A DNA stretch of 64,000 nucleotides. Origin: Opitutaceae bacterium (GTDB lineage Bacteria; Verrucomicrobiota; Verrucomicrobiia; Opitutales; Opitutaceae). This document shows, piece after piece, positions 23,804 to 34,021 of this stretch (position 1 is its first letter; every line of letters starts with the position of its first letter). A program made the translations under genes and the position numbers. The DNA is taken from the NCBI GenBank assembly GCA_027482185.1, contig JAIXWF010000022.1, positions 62,001-126,000 of the forward strand, written 5' to 3'. The notes beneath the pieces are model-generated. The model did no database searches. It was not told the origin of the DNA and worked only from the letters and a program-made list of their open reading frames with translations.

Positions 23804-26800
23804 ATGCTCCTCGCCTCGCTTCTTCGGTCCGCCGCGCGCCTCTTCCGCCCCGTCGGCGCCGCCGTCCTCGTCTCCTTCGTTTTGCTGGCCGGTGCCCGGG
23901 CCCAGTCCCTGGCGGCGGATGGGTTCAGCCCCGCGGTCGACGGCAACGTGTTCGCGCTCGTGGTCCAGACCGACGGCCGGATTGTCATCGGCGGCCAATT
24001 CAGCTCCGTCCAGGGTTTCCCCCGGGCCAATCTCGCCCGGCTGAACGCCGACGGTTCCGTCGACGAGTCCTTCGATCCGTCCCCCAATGCCCCGGTGCGG
24101 GCCTTGGTGCTCGAACCCGACGGCCGCCTTCTCGTGGGCGGCGACTTCACCTCGCTGCGTCCCGGCGGCACCGGCGCCGCCGTCGCCCGCGGCCTGCTGG
24201 CCCGGGTCAACGTCGACGGTACCGTCGATGCCGCCTTCAATCCCAACCTCGGCGGCACGCTGCTGCCCCAGGTCCATGCGTTGCTGCGCCAGGCCAACGG
24301 CCAGATCGTCGCCGGCGGCACATTCACCACCGCCCAGTCAAACGGCGCCGCCGCCGCCGTGACGCGCAACTTCCTCGCCCGCTTCGCCGCCAACGGCGCG
24401 CTCGACACCGCCTTCAATCCGAATCCCAACGCCCTCGTCCTCGCGCTCGCGTCCCATGTCGACGGCAAGATTGTCGTCGGCGGCGGTTTTACCTCCTTCC
24501 AGCCCGCCGGCGATTCCTCCGCCACCGTGCGCAACCGCCTCGCCCGCCTCAACGCCAACGGCACGCTCGACACCGAGTTCAACCCCAACGCCAACAACGG
24601 CGTCACCGCCCTCGCCGTCCAGCGCGACGGCAAGATCGTCCTCGGCGGCTTCTTCACCACGCTCCAGCCCATCGGCGATTCCGCCCCCTCGGGCCGCCAG
24701 CGCCTCGCCCGGCTCAATGTCGACGGCACCCTTGATTCCGAGTACATCCCGCGCGCCGACGCCGCGGTGACCGTCCTCGCGGTCGCGCCCGACGGCACCC
24801 TGCTCGTCGGCGGCGCCTTCACCAACGTCTGGGGCCGCGGCAGCGCCACCCTCAGCCGCAGCTACGTCGCCCGGTTCGGGCCCGACGGTTCCCTCGACGC
24901 CGACTTCGCCCCCGTCGTCAACGGCCAGGTCGCCGCCGTCGGCTTCCAGGCCGACGGCCGCATCGTCATCGGCGGCTACTTCACCCGCGCCACGCCGGCC
25001 GGCCGCACCGGCACCGTCGTCCGCAACCACCTCGCCCGGCTCAACGCCGACGGTTCCCTCGACGCCGACTTCGAGCTCGATGCGGGCGGCCGTATCCTCG
25101 CTTCCGTGACGCAGAGCGACGGCAAGATCGTCGTCGGCGGCACGTTCACGAGCGTCGGCGGCACGACCCACAACTACCTCGCCCGGCTCAACGCCGACGG
25201 CAGCGTCGACGAAGCCTACCGGCCCGACTTCAACGGCCGCGTGCTCGCCCTCGCCATCCAGAACGACGGCAAAGTCGTCGCCGCCGGCACCTTCACCACC
25301 ATCGGCGGCGAACCCCGCAACTACCTCGCCCGCCTCAACCCGAACGGGACCATCGATTCCGAATTCAACCCCAGCCTCGATAACCAAGCCGGCGCCCTCG
25401 CGATCCAGGGCGACGGCAAGATTCTCGTCGGCGGCTCCTTCTCCAACGTCACGCCGGCCCGCGCCTCCACCTCCACCGCCCGCGCCAATCTGCTCCGGCT
25501 GAATGCGGACGGCACCCTCGACACCGCGTTCGACCCGTCGCCCAACGCCGCCGTCGCCGCCCTCTTCGTCCAATCCGACAACAAGATTCTGGTCGGCGGC
25601 CAGTTCACCCTCTTCACGCCCGGCTTCGCGGCCAACACGTCCGCGACCTCGGTCAGCCGCAACAACCTCGCCCGGCTCAACGCCGACGGCACCGTCGACA
25701 CCGCCTTCAATCCCAGCACCGCCGCCCGCGTCAGCGCCATCGTGGCGCAGAGCGACGGCAAGGTCGTCGCCGGCGGCGCCTTCACCGCGGTCTTCGGCAC
25801 CGACGATATCAACTCCACGACCCGCAACCGCCTCGTCCGATTCGGCACCGACGGCAAAATCGACACGGCTTGGAATCCGAACGCGAACGGCAACGTCCTC
25901 GCCCTCGCTCTCCAGTCCGACGGCAAACTCCTCGTCGGCGGCGCCTTCACCACGCTCCAGCCCAACGACGCCGCGACGTTCACCCTGCGGAAATACGCCG
26001 CGCGCCTGAACACCGACGGCACCGTCGACAGCACCTTCAACCTCGATCTGAGCGAGCTCGCGGGCAACCGCGTCGATTCGATCCGGGTCCAGGCCGACGG
26101 CCGCGTTTTTGTCGGCGGCGCGTTCACGTCGCTCCAGCCGATCGGCGCCGCGAGCCGCGTCGCCCGCCCCGGATTCGTCCGCCTCACCGCCGCCGGCGGC
26201 GTCGACTCCGCTTTCAACGTCGTGGCCGGCGGCGCCACCGGCGCCGTGGTCAACGCCCTCGCCGTCCAGGCCGACAACAAGGTCGTCGCCGTCGGCAACT
26301 TCTCCGACCTCGGCGGCGCCAAGACCACCAACATCGCCCGCTTCAATCCCGAAGGCACGGCCGATCCCGCATTCAGCCCGTCCCTCGCGACCGACGGGGC
26401 CGTCAACGCCGTCATCGTCCGTCCCGACGCCGCCGCCACGGCCTCGCAGCTCGCCGGCTTCGCCTGGCTCAACCGCGACGGCACCCTCCGCGCCGCCTTT
26501 GCCGCCGCCGCCACTCGCCTCAGCGGCGAAATCAACGCGGTCGCCGTCCAGGCCGACGGCGCCGTGCTGCTCGGCGGCTCGTTCACCAATCTCTCCAACA
26601 CCACCGGCGGCAACCTCGTCCGCTTCAGCCCCGCCGGCGCCCTCGACCTCTTCTTCAACCCGCTGCCCAACGGCGCCGTCACCGCCATCGCCGTCCAGAC
26701 CGACGGCCGCATTTTGGTCGCCGGCAATTTCACCGGCATCAACGGCACGACCCGCAACCGCCTCGCCCGCATCAATACGGACGGCACGGTCGACGTGACC

Positions 26801-29641
26801 TACGACCCCAATGCCAACGGCCGCATCAACACCCTCGTCCTCGAGAGCGACGGCCGCGCGCTGATCGGCGGCGCCTTCACCACCCTCACGCCGAATCTCA
26901 CGACCACGCCCGTCGCCCGCAACTACCTCGCCCGGATCAACGCGGACGGCACCGTCGACGCGAACTACAACCCGAATCCCAATTCCACGGTCAACGCCCT
27001 CGCGATCCAAAGCGACGGCAAGCTCCTCGCCGGCGGCACGTTCACCAGCGTCCAGCCCAACAACGGCACCAGCGTCGTCGCCCGCAACGGCCTCGCCCGC
27101 TTCAACACCGACGGCACCCTCGACCAGAACTTCGACCCCAACGCCAACGCCTCGGTCAACGCCCTCGTCGCGTTGCCCAACGGCCAGTTCATCGTCGGCG
27201 GCGGATTCACCTCCCTCACGCCCAACGGCGGCGCCACCGTCGCCCGCAACAACCTCGCGCGCATCAACAGCGACGGCGCCGTCGACGCCGCCTTCAACCC
27301 GAATCCCAACGGCGCCATCGCCACCCTCGCGCTGCAGGCCGACGGCGCCCTGCTCCTCGGCGGCGCGTTCACCTCGTTCCAACCTGGCGCCACCGGCCCG
27401 ACCATCACCCGCAACCGCCTCGCCCGCGTCACCTCCGCCGGCGCGGTCGACGTCGACTTCAATCCCGACGTCAACGGCGCCGTCTCCGCGCTCCTGGCCC
27501 GCCCCGACGGCACGATCTTGGTCGGCGGCGCCTTCACCGAACTCCAGGTCGTCGGTTCCCTCGTGGTCGGCGGCAGCTTCAACACCATCGGCGGCGTCAA
27601 TGCCCGGAATCTCGCGATGCTGAACGACAACGGCTCGGTCAACACGACCTTCCAGCCGCGGCCCGACGGCGCCGTCCACGCCCTCCTCGTGCTTCCCGAC
27701 GGCAAACTCCTTGCCGGCGGCGAATTTTCCAACCTCGCCGGCACCGCCCGCGCGCGCCTCGCCCGCTTCAACGCCAACGGCACCCTTGATGCCGCGTTCA
27801 ACGCGACCGTCGGCGGCGCCGTGACCGCGCTCGCCCGCCAGGCGGACGGCCGGATTCTCGTCGGTCTCGCCACGGCCAACGGTGCGCCCGCCACCACCGT
27901 CGTCCGCCTCAATGCCGACGGCTCGGCCGACGCCACGTTCACCGGCCCGGCCGCCGCCGCCGGCGCCGTGCAACGCGTGCACGGTCTCGCGGTGCAGCGC
28001 GACGGCCGCGTGCTCGTCCTCTCCCGGACCCAGATCACCGGCGGAGCCACCTACCAACTCGCGCGCCTCGGCACCAACGGCGCCGCCGACAGTTCGTTCG
28101 CCCCGAAGGTCCTGACCAACGTCACCGGCAACCCGTCCCTCGCGCTGCAAGCCGACGGCCGCATCGTGATCTCCGGCGGTTTCGCGACGATCGACGGCCG
28201 CGCCGTCGCCAACCTCGCCCGGATCAATGCCGACGGCTCGGTCGACACCGGCTTCGCCCCCGCGCCCAACGGTCCCGTTTCCGCCCTCGCGCTGCAGAAC
28301 GACGGCCGCCTCATGATCGGCGGTTCTTTCTCCTCCGTCGGCGGCGCCAGCCGCGTCGGCCTCGCCCGCGTCGGCACCTCGGATCGCGTCACCCAGACGC
28401 TCGGCGTCGGCGCCGCCCGCAATTCCGTCACGCTCACGCGCTCCGGCCCGCTCGGCGAGTTGTCCGGCGTCACGTTCGAGCGCTCGACGGACCGCGCCTC
28501 CTGGACCCGCCTCGGCGAAGGCACGCGCGTCGCCGGCAGCGGCGACTGGCAGCTCACCGGCCTGACTCTGCCCGCCAGCGGTCTCTTCTACATCCGCGCC
28601 GTCGGCATCTTGCCCGGCGCCGGCACCTCGTCCGGCCTGATCGAGTTGGTCCGCGAATTCACCTACGCCAATCCGCTCGGCGCCGCGCCCGCGGGCTCCG
28701 TGCAGGTCCCGGTGACGGCTGCTTCCCAGTCCCCCGCCATCGATCCCGTGACCGGCATCGCCGCCCGCTCCGTTGTGCGCATGGTGCCCGGCGAAGACTC
28801 CGTCGAAATCATCGCCGCGCGCGCTTCCGATGCCGCCGGTTCCGTCGCCCCCGGCCGTCTCGTCAACCTCTCCACCCGCGGCCGCGTCGGCTCCGATTCG
28901 CCGCTCATCCTCGGCTTCGCCGTCACCGGCACCGGCGCCCGCGACCTCCTCGTCCGCGCCGTCGGTCCCGCGCTCGCCGGCTTCGGCGTCACCGATGCCC
29001 TCGCCGGCGCGAACCTGCGCATCTATGATTCCGCCGGCGTGCTCGTCGCCTCCGTCACCGGCGGCGCCAGCGCTTCCGACGCCATCCAGGCCGCGGCCCG
29101 GACGGGCGCCTTCCCGCTCGCGGCCGGCAGCGCCGACAGCGCCGCGCTCGTGCGCCTCGCGCCCGGCACGTATACGGCGCAGGTCGTCGACGCCCGCGGC
29201 ACGGGCGGCGTGGGCCTCGCGGAAATCTACGACGCCGGCGGCGGGGCCGAATCCCGTCTCGCCAATGTCTCCAGCCGCGCTTCCACCGGCGCAGGCAATG
29301 CGGCCCTGATCAGCGGCTTCGTGATCGGCGGCGCCGCCGCGGAACGCGTCCTCCTGCGCGGCGTCGGCCCGACGCTCGCGCAATTCGGCGCCGCCGGCGC
29401 CGTGGCCGATCCCGCGATCTCCCTCTACGATGCCGCGGGCTTCGAACTCGGCGGCAACGACAACTGGGTTTCGAGCGTGACGGATGTTTCCGCCGCCGCC
29501 CAGCGCGCCGGGGCCTTTGCCCTCGCGGCCGGCAGCAAGGACGCCGCCGTCCTCGCGACGCTTCCCCCCGGCGCCTACACCGTGCAGGTGCGGTCCGCGA
29601 CGGCCGGCGCGGCATTGCTGGAAATCTACGACGTGCCGTAA
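23804..29641 (+). CDS. Giant secreted delta-60-repeat protein
   Basis: The 1945-residue protein has a signal peptide (LLRSAARLFRPVGAAVLVSFVLLAGARA). About 27 units of ~50-65 residues follow the pattern D-x-x-F-N-P-N-x-N-G-x-V-x-A-L-A-x-Q-x-D-G-K-I-x-V-G-G-x-F-T (delta-60 repeat, predicted beta-propeller/solenoid). They are followed by a ~100-residue Ig/fibronectin-like stretch and two homologous ~120-residue C-terminal domains (LLVRAVGPALAGFG; VLLRGVGPTLAQFG). Such proteins are large surface or extracellular structures. One junction, around 27540-27590, fuses two truncated units. An excellent terminator follows at 29665. Confidence 0.85.
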   Translation: MLLASLLRSAARLFRPVGAAVLVSFVLLAGARAQSLAADGFSPAVDGNVFALVVQTDGRIVIGGQFSSVQGFPRANLARLNADGSVDESFDPSPNAPVRALVLEPDGRLLVGGDFTSLRPGGTGAAVARGLLARVNVDGTVDAAFNPNLGGTLLPQVHALLRQANGQIVAGGTFTTAQSNGAAAAVTRNFLARFAANGALDTAFNPNPNALVLALASHVDGKIVVGGGFTSFQPAGDSSATVRNRLARLNANGTLDTEFNPNANNGVTALAVQRDGKIVLGGFFTTLQPIGDSAPSGRQRLARLNVDGTLDSEYIPRADAAVTVLAVAPDGTLLVGGAFTNVWGRGSATLSRSYVARFGPDGSLDADFAPVVNGQVAAVGFQADGRIVIGGYFTRATPAGRTGTVVRNHLARLNADGSLDADFELDAGGRILASVTQSDGKIVVGGTFTSVGGTTHNYLARLNADGSVDEAYRPDFNGRVLALAIQNDGKVVAAGTFTTIGGEPRNYLARLNPNGTIDSEFNPSLDNQAGALAIQGDGKILVGGSFSNVTPARASTSTARANLLRLNADGTLDTAFDPSPNAAVAALFVQSDNKILVGGQFTLFTPGFAANTSATSVSRNNLARLNADGTVDTAFNPSTAARVSAIVAQSDGKVVAGGAFTAVFGTDDINSTTRNRLVRFGTDGKIDTAWNPNANGNVLALALQSDGKLLVGGAFTTLQPNDAATFTLRKYAARLNTDGTVDSTFNLDLSELAGNRVDSIRVQADGRVFVGGAFTSLQPIGAASRVARPGFVRLTAAGGVDSAFNVVAGGATGAVVNALAVQADNKVVAVGNFSDLGGAKTTNIARFNPEGTADPAFSPSLATDGAVNAVIVRPDAAATASQLAGFAWLNRDGTLRAAFAAAATRLSGEINAVAVQADGAVLLGGSFTNLSNTTGGNLVRFSPAGALDLFFNPLPNGAVTAIAVQTDGRILVAGNFTGINGTTRNRLARINTDGTVDVTYDPNANGRINTLVLESDGRALIGGAFTTLTPNLTTTPVARNYLARINADGTVDANYNPNPNSTVNALAIQSDGKLLAGGTFTSVQPNNGTSVVARNGLARFNTDGTLDQNFDPNANASVNALVALPNGQFIVGGGFTSLTPNGGATVARNNLARINSDGAVDAAFNPNPNGAIATLALQADGALLLGGAFTSFQPGATGPTITRNRLARVTSAGAVDVDFNPDVNGAVSALLARPDGTILVGGAFTELQVVGSLVVGGSFNTIGGVNARNLAMLNDNGSVNTTFQPRPDGAVHALLVLPDGKLLAGGEFSNLAGTARARLARFNANGTLDAAFNATVGGAVTALARQADGRILVGLATANGAPATTVVRLNADGSADATFTGPAAAAGAVQRVHGLAVQRDGRVLVLSRTQITGGATYQLARLGTNGAADSSFAPKVLTNVTGNPSLALQADGRIVISGGFATIDGRAVANLARINADGSVDTGFAPAPNGPVSALALQNDGRLMIGGSFSSVGGASRVGLARVGTSDRVTQTLGVGAARNSVTLTRSGPLGELSGVTFERSTDRASWTRLGEGTRVAGSGDWQLTGLTLPASGLFYIRAVGILPGAGTSSGLIELVREFTYANPLGAAPAGSVQVPVTAASQSPAIDPVTGIAARSVVRMVPGEDSVEIIAARASDAAGSVAPGRLVNLSTRGRVGSDSPLILGFAVTGTGARDLLVRAVGPALAGFGVTDALAGANLRIYDSAGVLVASVTGGASASDAIQAAARTGAFPLAAGSADSAALVRLAPGTYTAQVVDARGTGGVGLAEIYDAGGGAESRLANVSSRASTGAGNAALISGFVIGGAAAERVLLRGVGPTLAQFGAAGAVADPAISLYDAAGFELGGNDNWVSSVTDVSAAAQRAGAFALAAGSKDAAVLATLPPGAYTVQVRSATAGAALLEIYDVP

Positions 29642-29664
29642 GGCGGCCGCGGAACCGATTTGCC

Positions 29665-29698
29665 GACGGGCGCCGCAATGCGGCGCCCGTCTTTTTTT
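29665..29698 (+). terminator. Intrinsic terminator after the delta-60 gene
   Basis: A perfect 12-bp stem GACGGGCGCCGC/GCGGCGCCCGTC with an AAT loop is followed by seven T residues, 24 bp past the stop. Confidence 0.93.
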
Positions 29699-29788
29699 GC
29701 CCGGATGCACCGCGCCGCCGCCGATCGGGCGCGCGTTCGGCAACTTTTCCTTGGTACGCCGGGATCTTCTCCTGTTAGGTAGGTTAGG

Positions 29789-30988
29789 ATGGGTCCCACC
29801 CCGAACCTTGCTCCTGCCCCGGCGCGCATCCCGTACCTCGACGGCTTGCGCGGTTTGGCCGTGCTCATGGTGGTCGCGGACCATTTCCTGCAGAACCTGT
29901 TCTACCCCGCGGCGCATCCGGGAAGCTGGTACATTCCTTTCCACCATCTGCTCGATCTCGGCTGGATCGGCGTCGACCTGTTCTTCGTGCTGTCGGGCTT
30001 TCTCCTCGGCGGAATTCTGCTGGATCACCGCGGGGCGCCGAACCTGTTTCCCGTTTTCTACCTGCGCCGCGCGGCCCGCATTCTGCCGGTGTACTTCGTT
30101 TTCCTGCTGCCGCTGCTCATCGTGCCGTTGACCGGTCTCGGCCGGCAGATTCCCGCGCTCGGCAAACTCGTCGACACGGGCGCGATCCCGGCGTGGACGT
30201 ATCCGCTCTTTTTGCAGAACATCGCGATGACGGTGCAGGCCTCCTGGGGCGAGGCGTGGATCGCGCCGACGTGGTCGCTCGCGGTCGAGGAACAGTTCTA
30301 CCTGCTGCTGCCGCTGCTGGTGCGGTTTGTCCCGGCCGCGCGACTCCCGGGTCTGCTCGTCGGTTTCGTCTTGGCGGCTCCAGTGGTGCGGGTTGCCTGC
30401 CTCGCATTTGAGAATGCCACCCGGGAGGAGTTGGCGGCGTACGCGCTGCTCCCGGCGCGTTGGGATTCGCTGTTTCTCGGCGTGCTGGCCGCGTGGGCGA
30501 TCCGCGACCCGCGCTGGCGGCAGCGGCTGCAGGAAAACTCCGGCCGGCTGCGGACGGTGCTGGCGGTCGCCTTTGCGGTCACCGCCGGCTTCGCGATCTT
30601 CGCGCCGTCGTTGCACGACCGTTTCACCCACACCGTCGGCTTCTCGGTCTTCGGCGTGCTGTTCGCGACGGCGATTCTCTGCGGCCACTTCGGCATTTTG
30701 CCCGGCGCCCGTTGGTTCGAGGGCGCGGTCCTGCGTTTCTTCGGCCGGATCTCGTACGCGCTCTACCTCTGCCATATCCCGGTGTCGTGCGTCGTGTTCT
30801 ACGCGCTCGTCGGTCGGGCGCGGTCGTTGAACAACGCGACCGACCTCGCCCTCATCGCGCTGAGCTTCGTGGTTTCGGTTGCCGCGGCGGCAATCTCGTG
30901 GCGCTGGTTCGAACGCCCGATCTTGGCCTGGGCGCAGCGCTGGCGCTACGCGCCGGCCGGCTCACCTGCGTTGCCGGGAAGGCAATGA
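29789..30988 (+). CDS. Membrane acyltransferase, OafA/AT3 family
   Basis: The 399-residue protein has ~10 transmembrane segments. The N-terminal YLDGLRGLAVLMVVADHF carries the family R/H motif, with FFVLSGFLLGG and PTWSLAVEEQFYLLLPL following. These proteins transfer acetyl or other acyl groups to cell-surface sugars. No polysaccharide cluster is adjacent, so the acceptor is unknown. It ends near a small TTGCC/GGCAA hairpin and a heptad array. Confidence 0.9.
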   Translation: MGPTPNLAPAPARIPYLDGLRGLAVLMVVADHFLQNLFYPAAHPGSWYIPFHHLLDLGWIGVDLFFVLSGFLLGGILLDHRGAPNLFPVFYLRRAARILPVYFVFLLPLLIVPLTGLGRQIPALGKLVDTGAIPAWTYPLFLQNIAMTVQASWGEAWIAPTWSLAVEEQFYLLLPLLVRFVPAARLPGLLVGFVLAAPVVRVACLAFENATREELAAYALLPARWDSLFLGVLAAWAIRDPRWRQRLQENSGRLRTVLAVAFAVTAGFAIFAPSLHDRFTHTVGFSVFGVLFATAILCGHFGILPGARWFEGAVLRFFGRISYALYLCHIPVSCVVFYALVGRARSLNNATDLALIALSFVVSVAAAAISWRWFERPILAWAQRWRYAPAGSPALPGRQ

Positions 30989-31069
30989 ATGTTGAGCGTC
31001 GGGAAATCGTTCTGCCCGACTTTCAACCTTCAACTTTCAACCTTCAACGGCCGGCCCCACCGGGGTCGG
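30971..31069. repeat. Hairpins and paired inverted heptad arrays between convergent genes
   Basis: TTGCC-GGGAA-GGCAA (30971-30985) spans the end of the acyltransferase frame and is followed by GTTGAGC at 30991. On the other side, TTTCAAC/CTTCAAC units fill 31021-31048. On the minus strand they follow a CCCC-GGT-GGGG hairpin just past the esterase stop. Confidence 0.8.
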
Positions 31070-31071
31070 CG

Positions 31072-32610
31072 CTACGGTTTGTCCGTGCGGAACGGCGTCG
31101 CGGGCAGGCCGGCCCCGTTGTAAAGATTGGCTTCGGGGGCATTGCTCCAGGCGTAGCGCACGGCGACCGGCTCGCGCACGGCCGGGGAACTTACGACCAG
31201 GGTGTCGCGCTCGATCTTGCCCGCGGCCGGTTGCCACACGCCGTCGGCGCCGGCGAGCTGGAGGCTTTGCACGGGTTTGTCGCGCGCGATCAGGCCGCCC
31301 TCGGCGTGCCGGAAACGGATGCGCAGGGCGGCGCCTTCGCGGGTCGCGCTTTCGAACACCGGCCCGCTGTCGTCGCCGACGATCCCGAAGCGCCGCGTCT
31401 TCGCAAGCAACGCGAGGCGCCGGCCGACTTCCTGTTTGTTCGTCGGGTGGATGTCGTTCGGGTCGCCGATGTCGATCGCCAGCGCCTGGCCCGTGTGCGG
31501 CAGCGCGAGCGCCTTGGTCTGCGCCTCGCGCAGGAAGGCGTACGTCGTGCCCGATGCGTCGGCCGGGACTTTGTAGTTCGCGAGATTCACCCAATAGAAC
31601 GGCAGATCCTCCTGGCCGAAGTGCGCGCGCCACGAGGTGATCAGCGTGCGGAACAGCGCATGGTATTCGCCCGCGCGCTCCGCGTTGCTCTCGCCTTGGT
31701 ACCACAGCACGCCGCCGAGCGCGGCGGGCAGGAGCGGATTGATCATGCCGTTGAACAGGCCGCGCGGCGTCCACGGGTCGCCGGGCCCGCGCGGCGCGCG
31801 GGGGCGGGCTTCCTTTTTGCGGAACGCATCCTGCGCCTGCTTGCCCTTGGTCTTGGCGGCGGTGTCCGCCTTGTTCCACGCCGCGAGTTTCGCCTGATAG
31901 TCCGCGTTCAGCGCGGAGAACGACTCGACCGTCTGCATCCAGCGTTGGTCGACGACCTGAAAAGCGGGATCGGACGCCAACGCGGCACCGCTGAGCCATG
32001 ACTCGACCGGCGTGCCGCCCCAGGAACTGTTCACGAGCCCGACCGGCACGCCGAGTTTCTGGTGCAGGTCGCGGGCGAAGAAATAGCCGACCGCCGTGAA
32101 CGTGCCCACGCGGTCCGGCAGCGCCGGCTGCCAGCCCGAGGTCTTGACGGTGAGAGCGGGATTCGCGGCGACCGTGCGCTCGATCGCGAGGTGCCGGATG
32201 AGCGGATACTTCGCGGCCGCCACTTCGGCCGCGCCGTTGGTCGCGCGGCTGACGGCGAAGGCCATGTTGGATTGGCCGGAGCAAAGCCAAACTTCGCCGA
32301 CGAGGATGTCGCGAATCGTGATCGCGTTGGCGCCGCGCACCGTGAGCTCGCGGCCCTGCGCCGAGGCGGGCAACGCGTCCAGCATCACGAGCCAGCGGCC
32401 GTCGCGGCCCGTGGTCGCCTCGCGCCGTTGGCCGGCAAACTCCACCGTCACTTTTTCGTCCGGCGCCGCGAGGCCGAAGATCGGCAGCGGTTTGTCGCGC
32501 TGCAGCACGGCGCCGTCCGCGAAGAGCGGCGCGAGCGTCACGTCGGCCCGGCCGGCGGCGGCGAGCGCGAAAATCAGGAATGCCAGGACCAAACGGAGCG
32601 GGGTCTTCAT
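31072..32610 (-). CDS. Secreted sialate O-acetylesterase family protein (SGNH)
   Basis: The 512-residue protein has a signal peptide (LVLAFLIFALAAAGRA). An N-terminal beta domain (AVLQRDKPLPIFG) precedes the SGNH core: GQSNM with S114 as likely nucleophile, WYQGESN, and DIHPTNKQEVG carrying the catalytic Asp/His. The family removes acetyl groups from sialic acids or, often in environmental bacteria, from xylan and other glycans. Although sialate-named, it is 11 kb from the sialic acid locus and next to a CE15 esterase, so plant polysaccharide deacetylation is equally likely. Confidence 0.88.
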   Translation of the reverse strand: MKTPLRLVLAFLIFALAAAGRADVTLAPLFADGAVLQRDKPLPIFGLAAPDEKVTVEFAGQRREATTGRDGRWLVMLDALPASAQGRELTVRGANAITIRDILVGEVWLCSGQSNMAFAVSRATNGAAEVAAAKYPLIRHLAIERTVAANPALTVKTSGWQPALPDRVGTFTAVGYFFARDLHQKLGVPVGLVNSSWGGTPVESWLSGAALASDPAFQVVDQRWMQTVESFSALNADYQAKLAAWNKADTAAKTKGKQAQDAFRKKEARPRAPRGPGDPWTPRGLFNGMINPLLPAALGGVLWYQGESNAERAGEYHALFRTLITSWRAHFGQEDLPFYWVNLANYKVPADASGTTYAFLREAQTKALALPHTGQALAIDIGDPNDIHPTNKQEVGRRLALLAKTRRFGIVGDDSGPVFESATREGAALRIRFRHAEGGLIARDKPVQSLQLAGADGVWQPAAGKIERDTLVVSSPAVREPVAVRYAWSNAPEANLYNGAGLPATPFRTDKP

Positions 32611-32694
32611 ACGGCAACCTCGACGCTAACCGCCGCCGCGCCGATTCCGAGCGGGAACTTGCCCGGCGCGCCGGCGTGGGCAACGGTCGCGGCC

Positions 32695-34002
32695 ATGCCC
32701 CTTCCCCGTTCCCTGGCCGCGGCCGTGTTCGCCGCGGCGTTCGCCGGCCCCGCCTTCGCCGCCAATCCCCCCGGTTTCAATTACGACGAAAGCAAGGTCG
32801 GCGCCTACACGCTGCCGGATCCGCTCGTGCGCAACGACGGCACGCCGGTGCGCGATGCCGCCGCGTGGCGCCGCGACCGCCGCCCCGAGCTGCTGGAAAT
32901 CTACGCGCGCGAAATCTACGGCCGCACGCCCGGCGGCCGGCCGGCGGGGATGCATTGGGCCGTGACCTCGGTCGACCGCGCCGCGCTCGGCGGCAAGGCC
33001 GTGCGCAAGGAAGTGACGATCTGGTTCACTGCCGCGAAGGACGGCCCCAAGGCCCATTTGCTGATTTACCAACCGATCGCGCCCGCGGGGGCCAAGGTCG
33101 CGTGGCCGGCTTTTCTCGGGCTCAATTACTACGGCAACTCCTGCGTCAATGCCGACCCGGGCATCACGCCTTCGGCGGCATGGATGCGGACCAACGCGGA
33201 ATTCGGCATCGTGAACAACCGCGTGACGGAGGCGACGCGGGGCAAGCACGCCTCGCGTTGGGACGTGGAGAACGTCGTCGCCCGCGGCTACGCGACGGCG
33301 ACGCTCTACTACGGCGATTTGTGCGAGGACCGCCCGGAGGGTTTGTCCGGCGGCATCGCCAAGCTGTTCGGCACGCCGGCGATGGAAGCGCGGCGGGGCG
33401 ACGAGTGGGGTGCGATCGGCGTCTGGGCCTGGGGCCTGAGCCGCGCGCTGGATTATCTCGTCGCCGACGGCGAGATCGACGGCACGCGGGTCGCGGTGCA
33501 CGGCCATTCCCGTTTGGGCAAGGCGGCGCTCTGGGCCGGGGCGCAGGACGAACGTTTCGCCTTCGTGATTTCCAACAACTCCGGTTGCGGCGGCGCGGCG
33601 TTGGAACGGCGGAATTTCGGCGAGACGGTGGAACGCATCAACCGCTCGTTCCCGTTCTGGTTCGCGAAGAATTTCCGCGCCTACAACGGCCGCGAGGACC
33701 GCCTGCCCGTCGACACGCATTGCCTGATCGCGCTGATGGCGCCGCGGCCCGTGCACGTGGCCAGCGCCGCCGGCGACGAATGGGCGGACCCGAAAGGCGA
33801 ATTCCTCGGCGCCAAGCACGCCGAGCCGGTGTATGCGCTCTTCGGCAAAAAGGGACTCGGCGTCGCGGCCCAGCCCGCGGTCGATTCGCCGGTGATCGGC
33901 GACGGGCTCGCGTACCATGTGCGGACGGGCGCGCACGACATCACGCCGTACGATTGGCGGCAGTACCTCGACCACGCCGATCGCGTAATGAAGAAACGGT
34001 GA
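32695..34002 (+). CDS. Secreted glucuronoyl esterase-like protein (CE15)
   Basis: The 435-residue protein has a signal peptide (SLAAAVFAAAFAGPAFA). The CE15 nucleophile motif appears as GHSRLGK with S272, and a C-terminal HDITPYDW supplies the catalytic His. CE15 enzymes cleave ester bonds between lignin alcohols and glucuronate on xylan; several have been studied in Opitutus. The Cys often found in G-C-S-R-x-G-K is His here. It is divergent from the sialate O-acetylesterase, and both would act extracytoplasmically on hemicellulose. Confidence 0.85.
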   Translation: MPLPRSLAAAVFAAAFAGPAFAANPPGFNYDESKVGAYTLPDPLVRNDGTPVRDAAAWRRDRRPELLEIYAREIYGRTPGGRPAGMHWAVTSVDRAALGGKAVRKEVTIWFTAAKDGPKAHLLIYQPIAPAGAKVAWPAFLGLNYYGNSCVNADPGITPSAAWMRTNAEFGIVNNRVTEATRGKHASRWDVENVVARGYATATLYYGDLCEDRPEGLSGGIAKLFGTPAMEARRGDEWGAIGVWAWGLSRALDYLVADGEIDGTRVAVHGHSRLGKAALWAGAQDERFAFVISNNSGCGGAALERRNFGETVERINRSFPFWFAKNFRAYNGREDRLPVDTHCLIALMAPRPVHVASAAGDEWADPKGEFLGAKHAEPVYALFGKKGLGVAAQPAVDSPVIGDGLAYHVRTGAHDITPYDWRQYLDHADRVMKKR

Positions 34003-34021
34003 CGCCGGAGGCCGCCCGGCT

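Noticed and set aside
24000-29600. Recent duplication or mobile element at the repeat gene
   Set aside because: The similarity is the normal internal periodicity of delta-60 repeats within one frame.
24338-30775. A 2145-codon open frame on the minus strand opposite the delta-60 gene
   Set aside because: High G+C, repetitive codons (GGC, GCC, GAC) on the plus strand leave few stops on the other strand. The plus frame has a signal peptide and recognised repeats; the antisense translation is low-complexity without any domain.
31072-32610. Sialate O-acetylesterase as part of the sialic acid locus
   Set aside because: No GGTATA operator nearby, 11 kb away, and adjacent to a CE15 esterase; plant glycan deacetylation is as likely.
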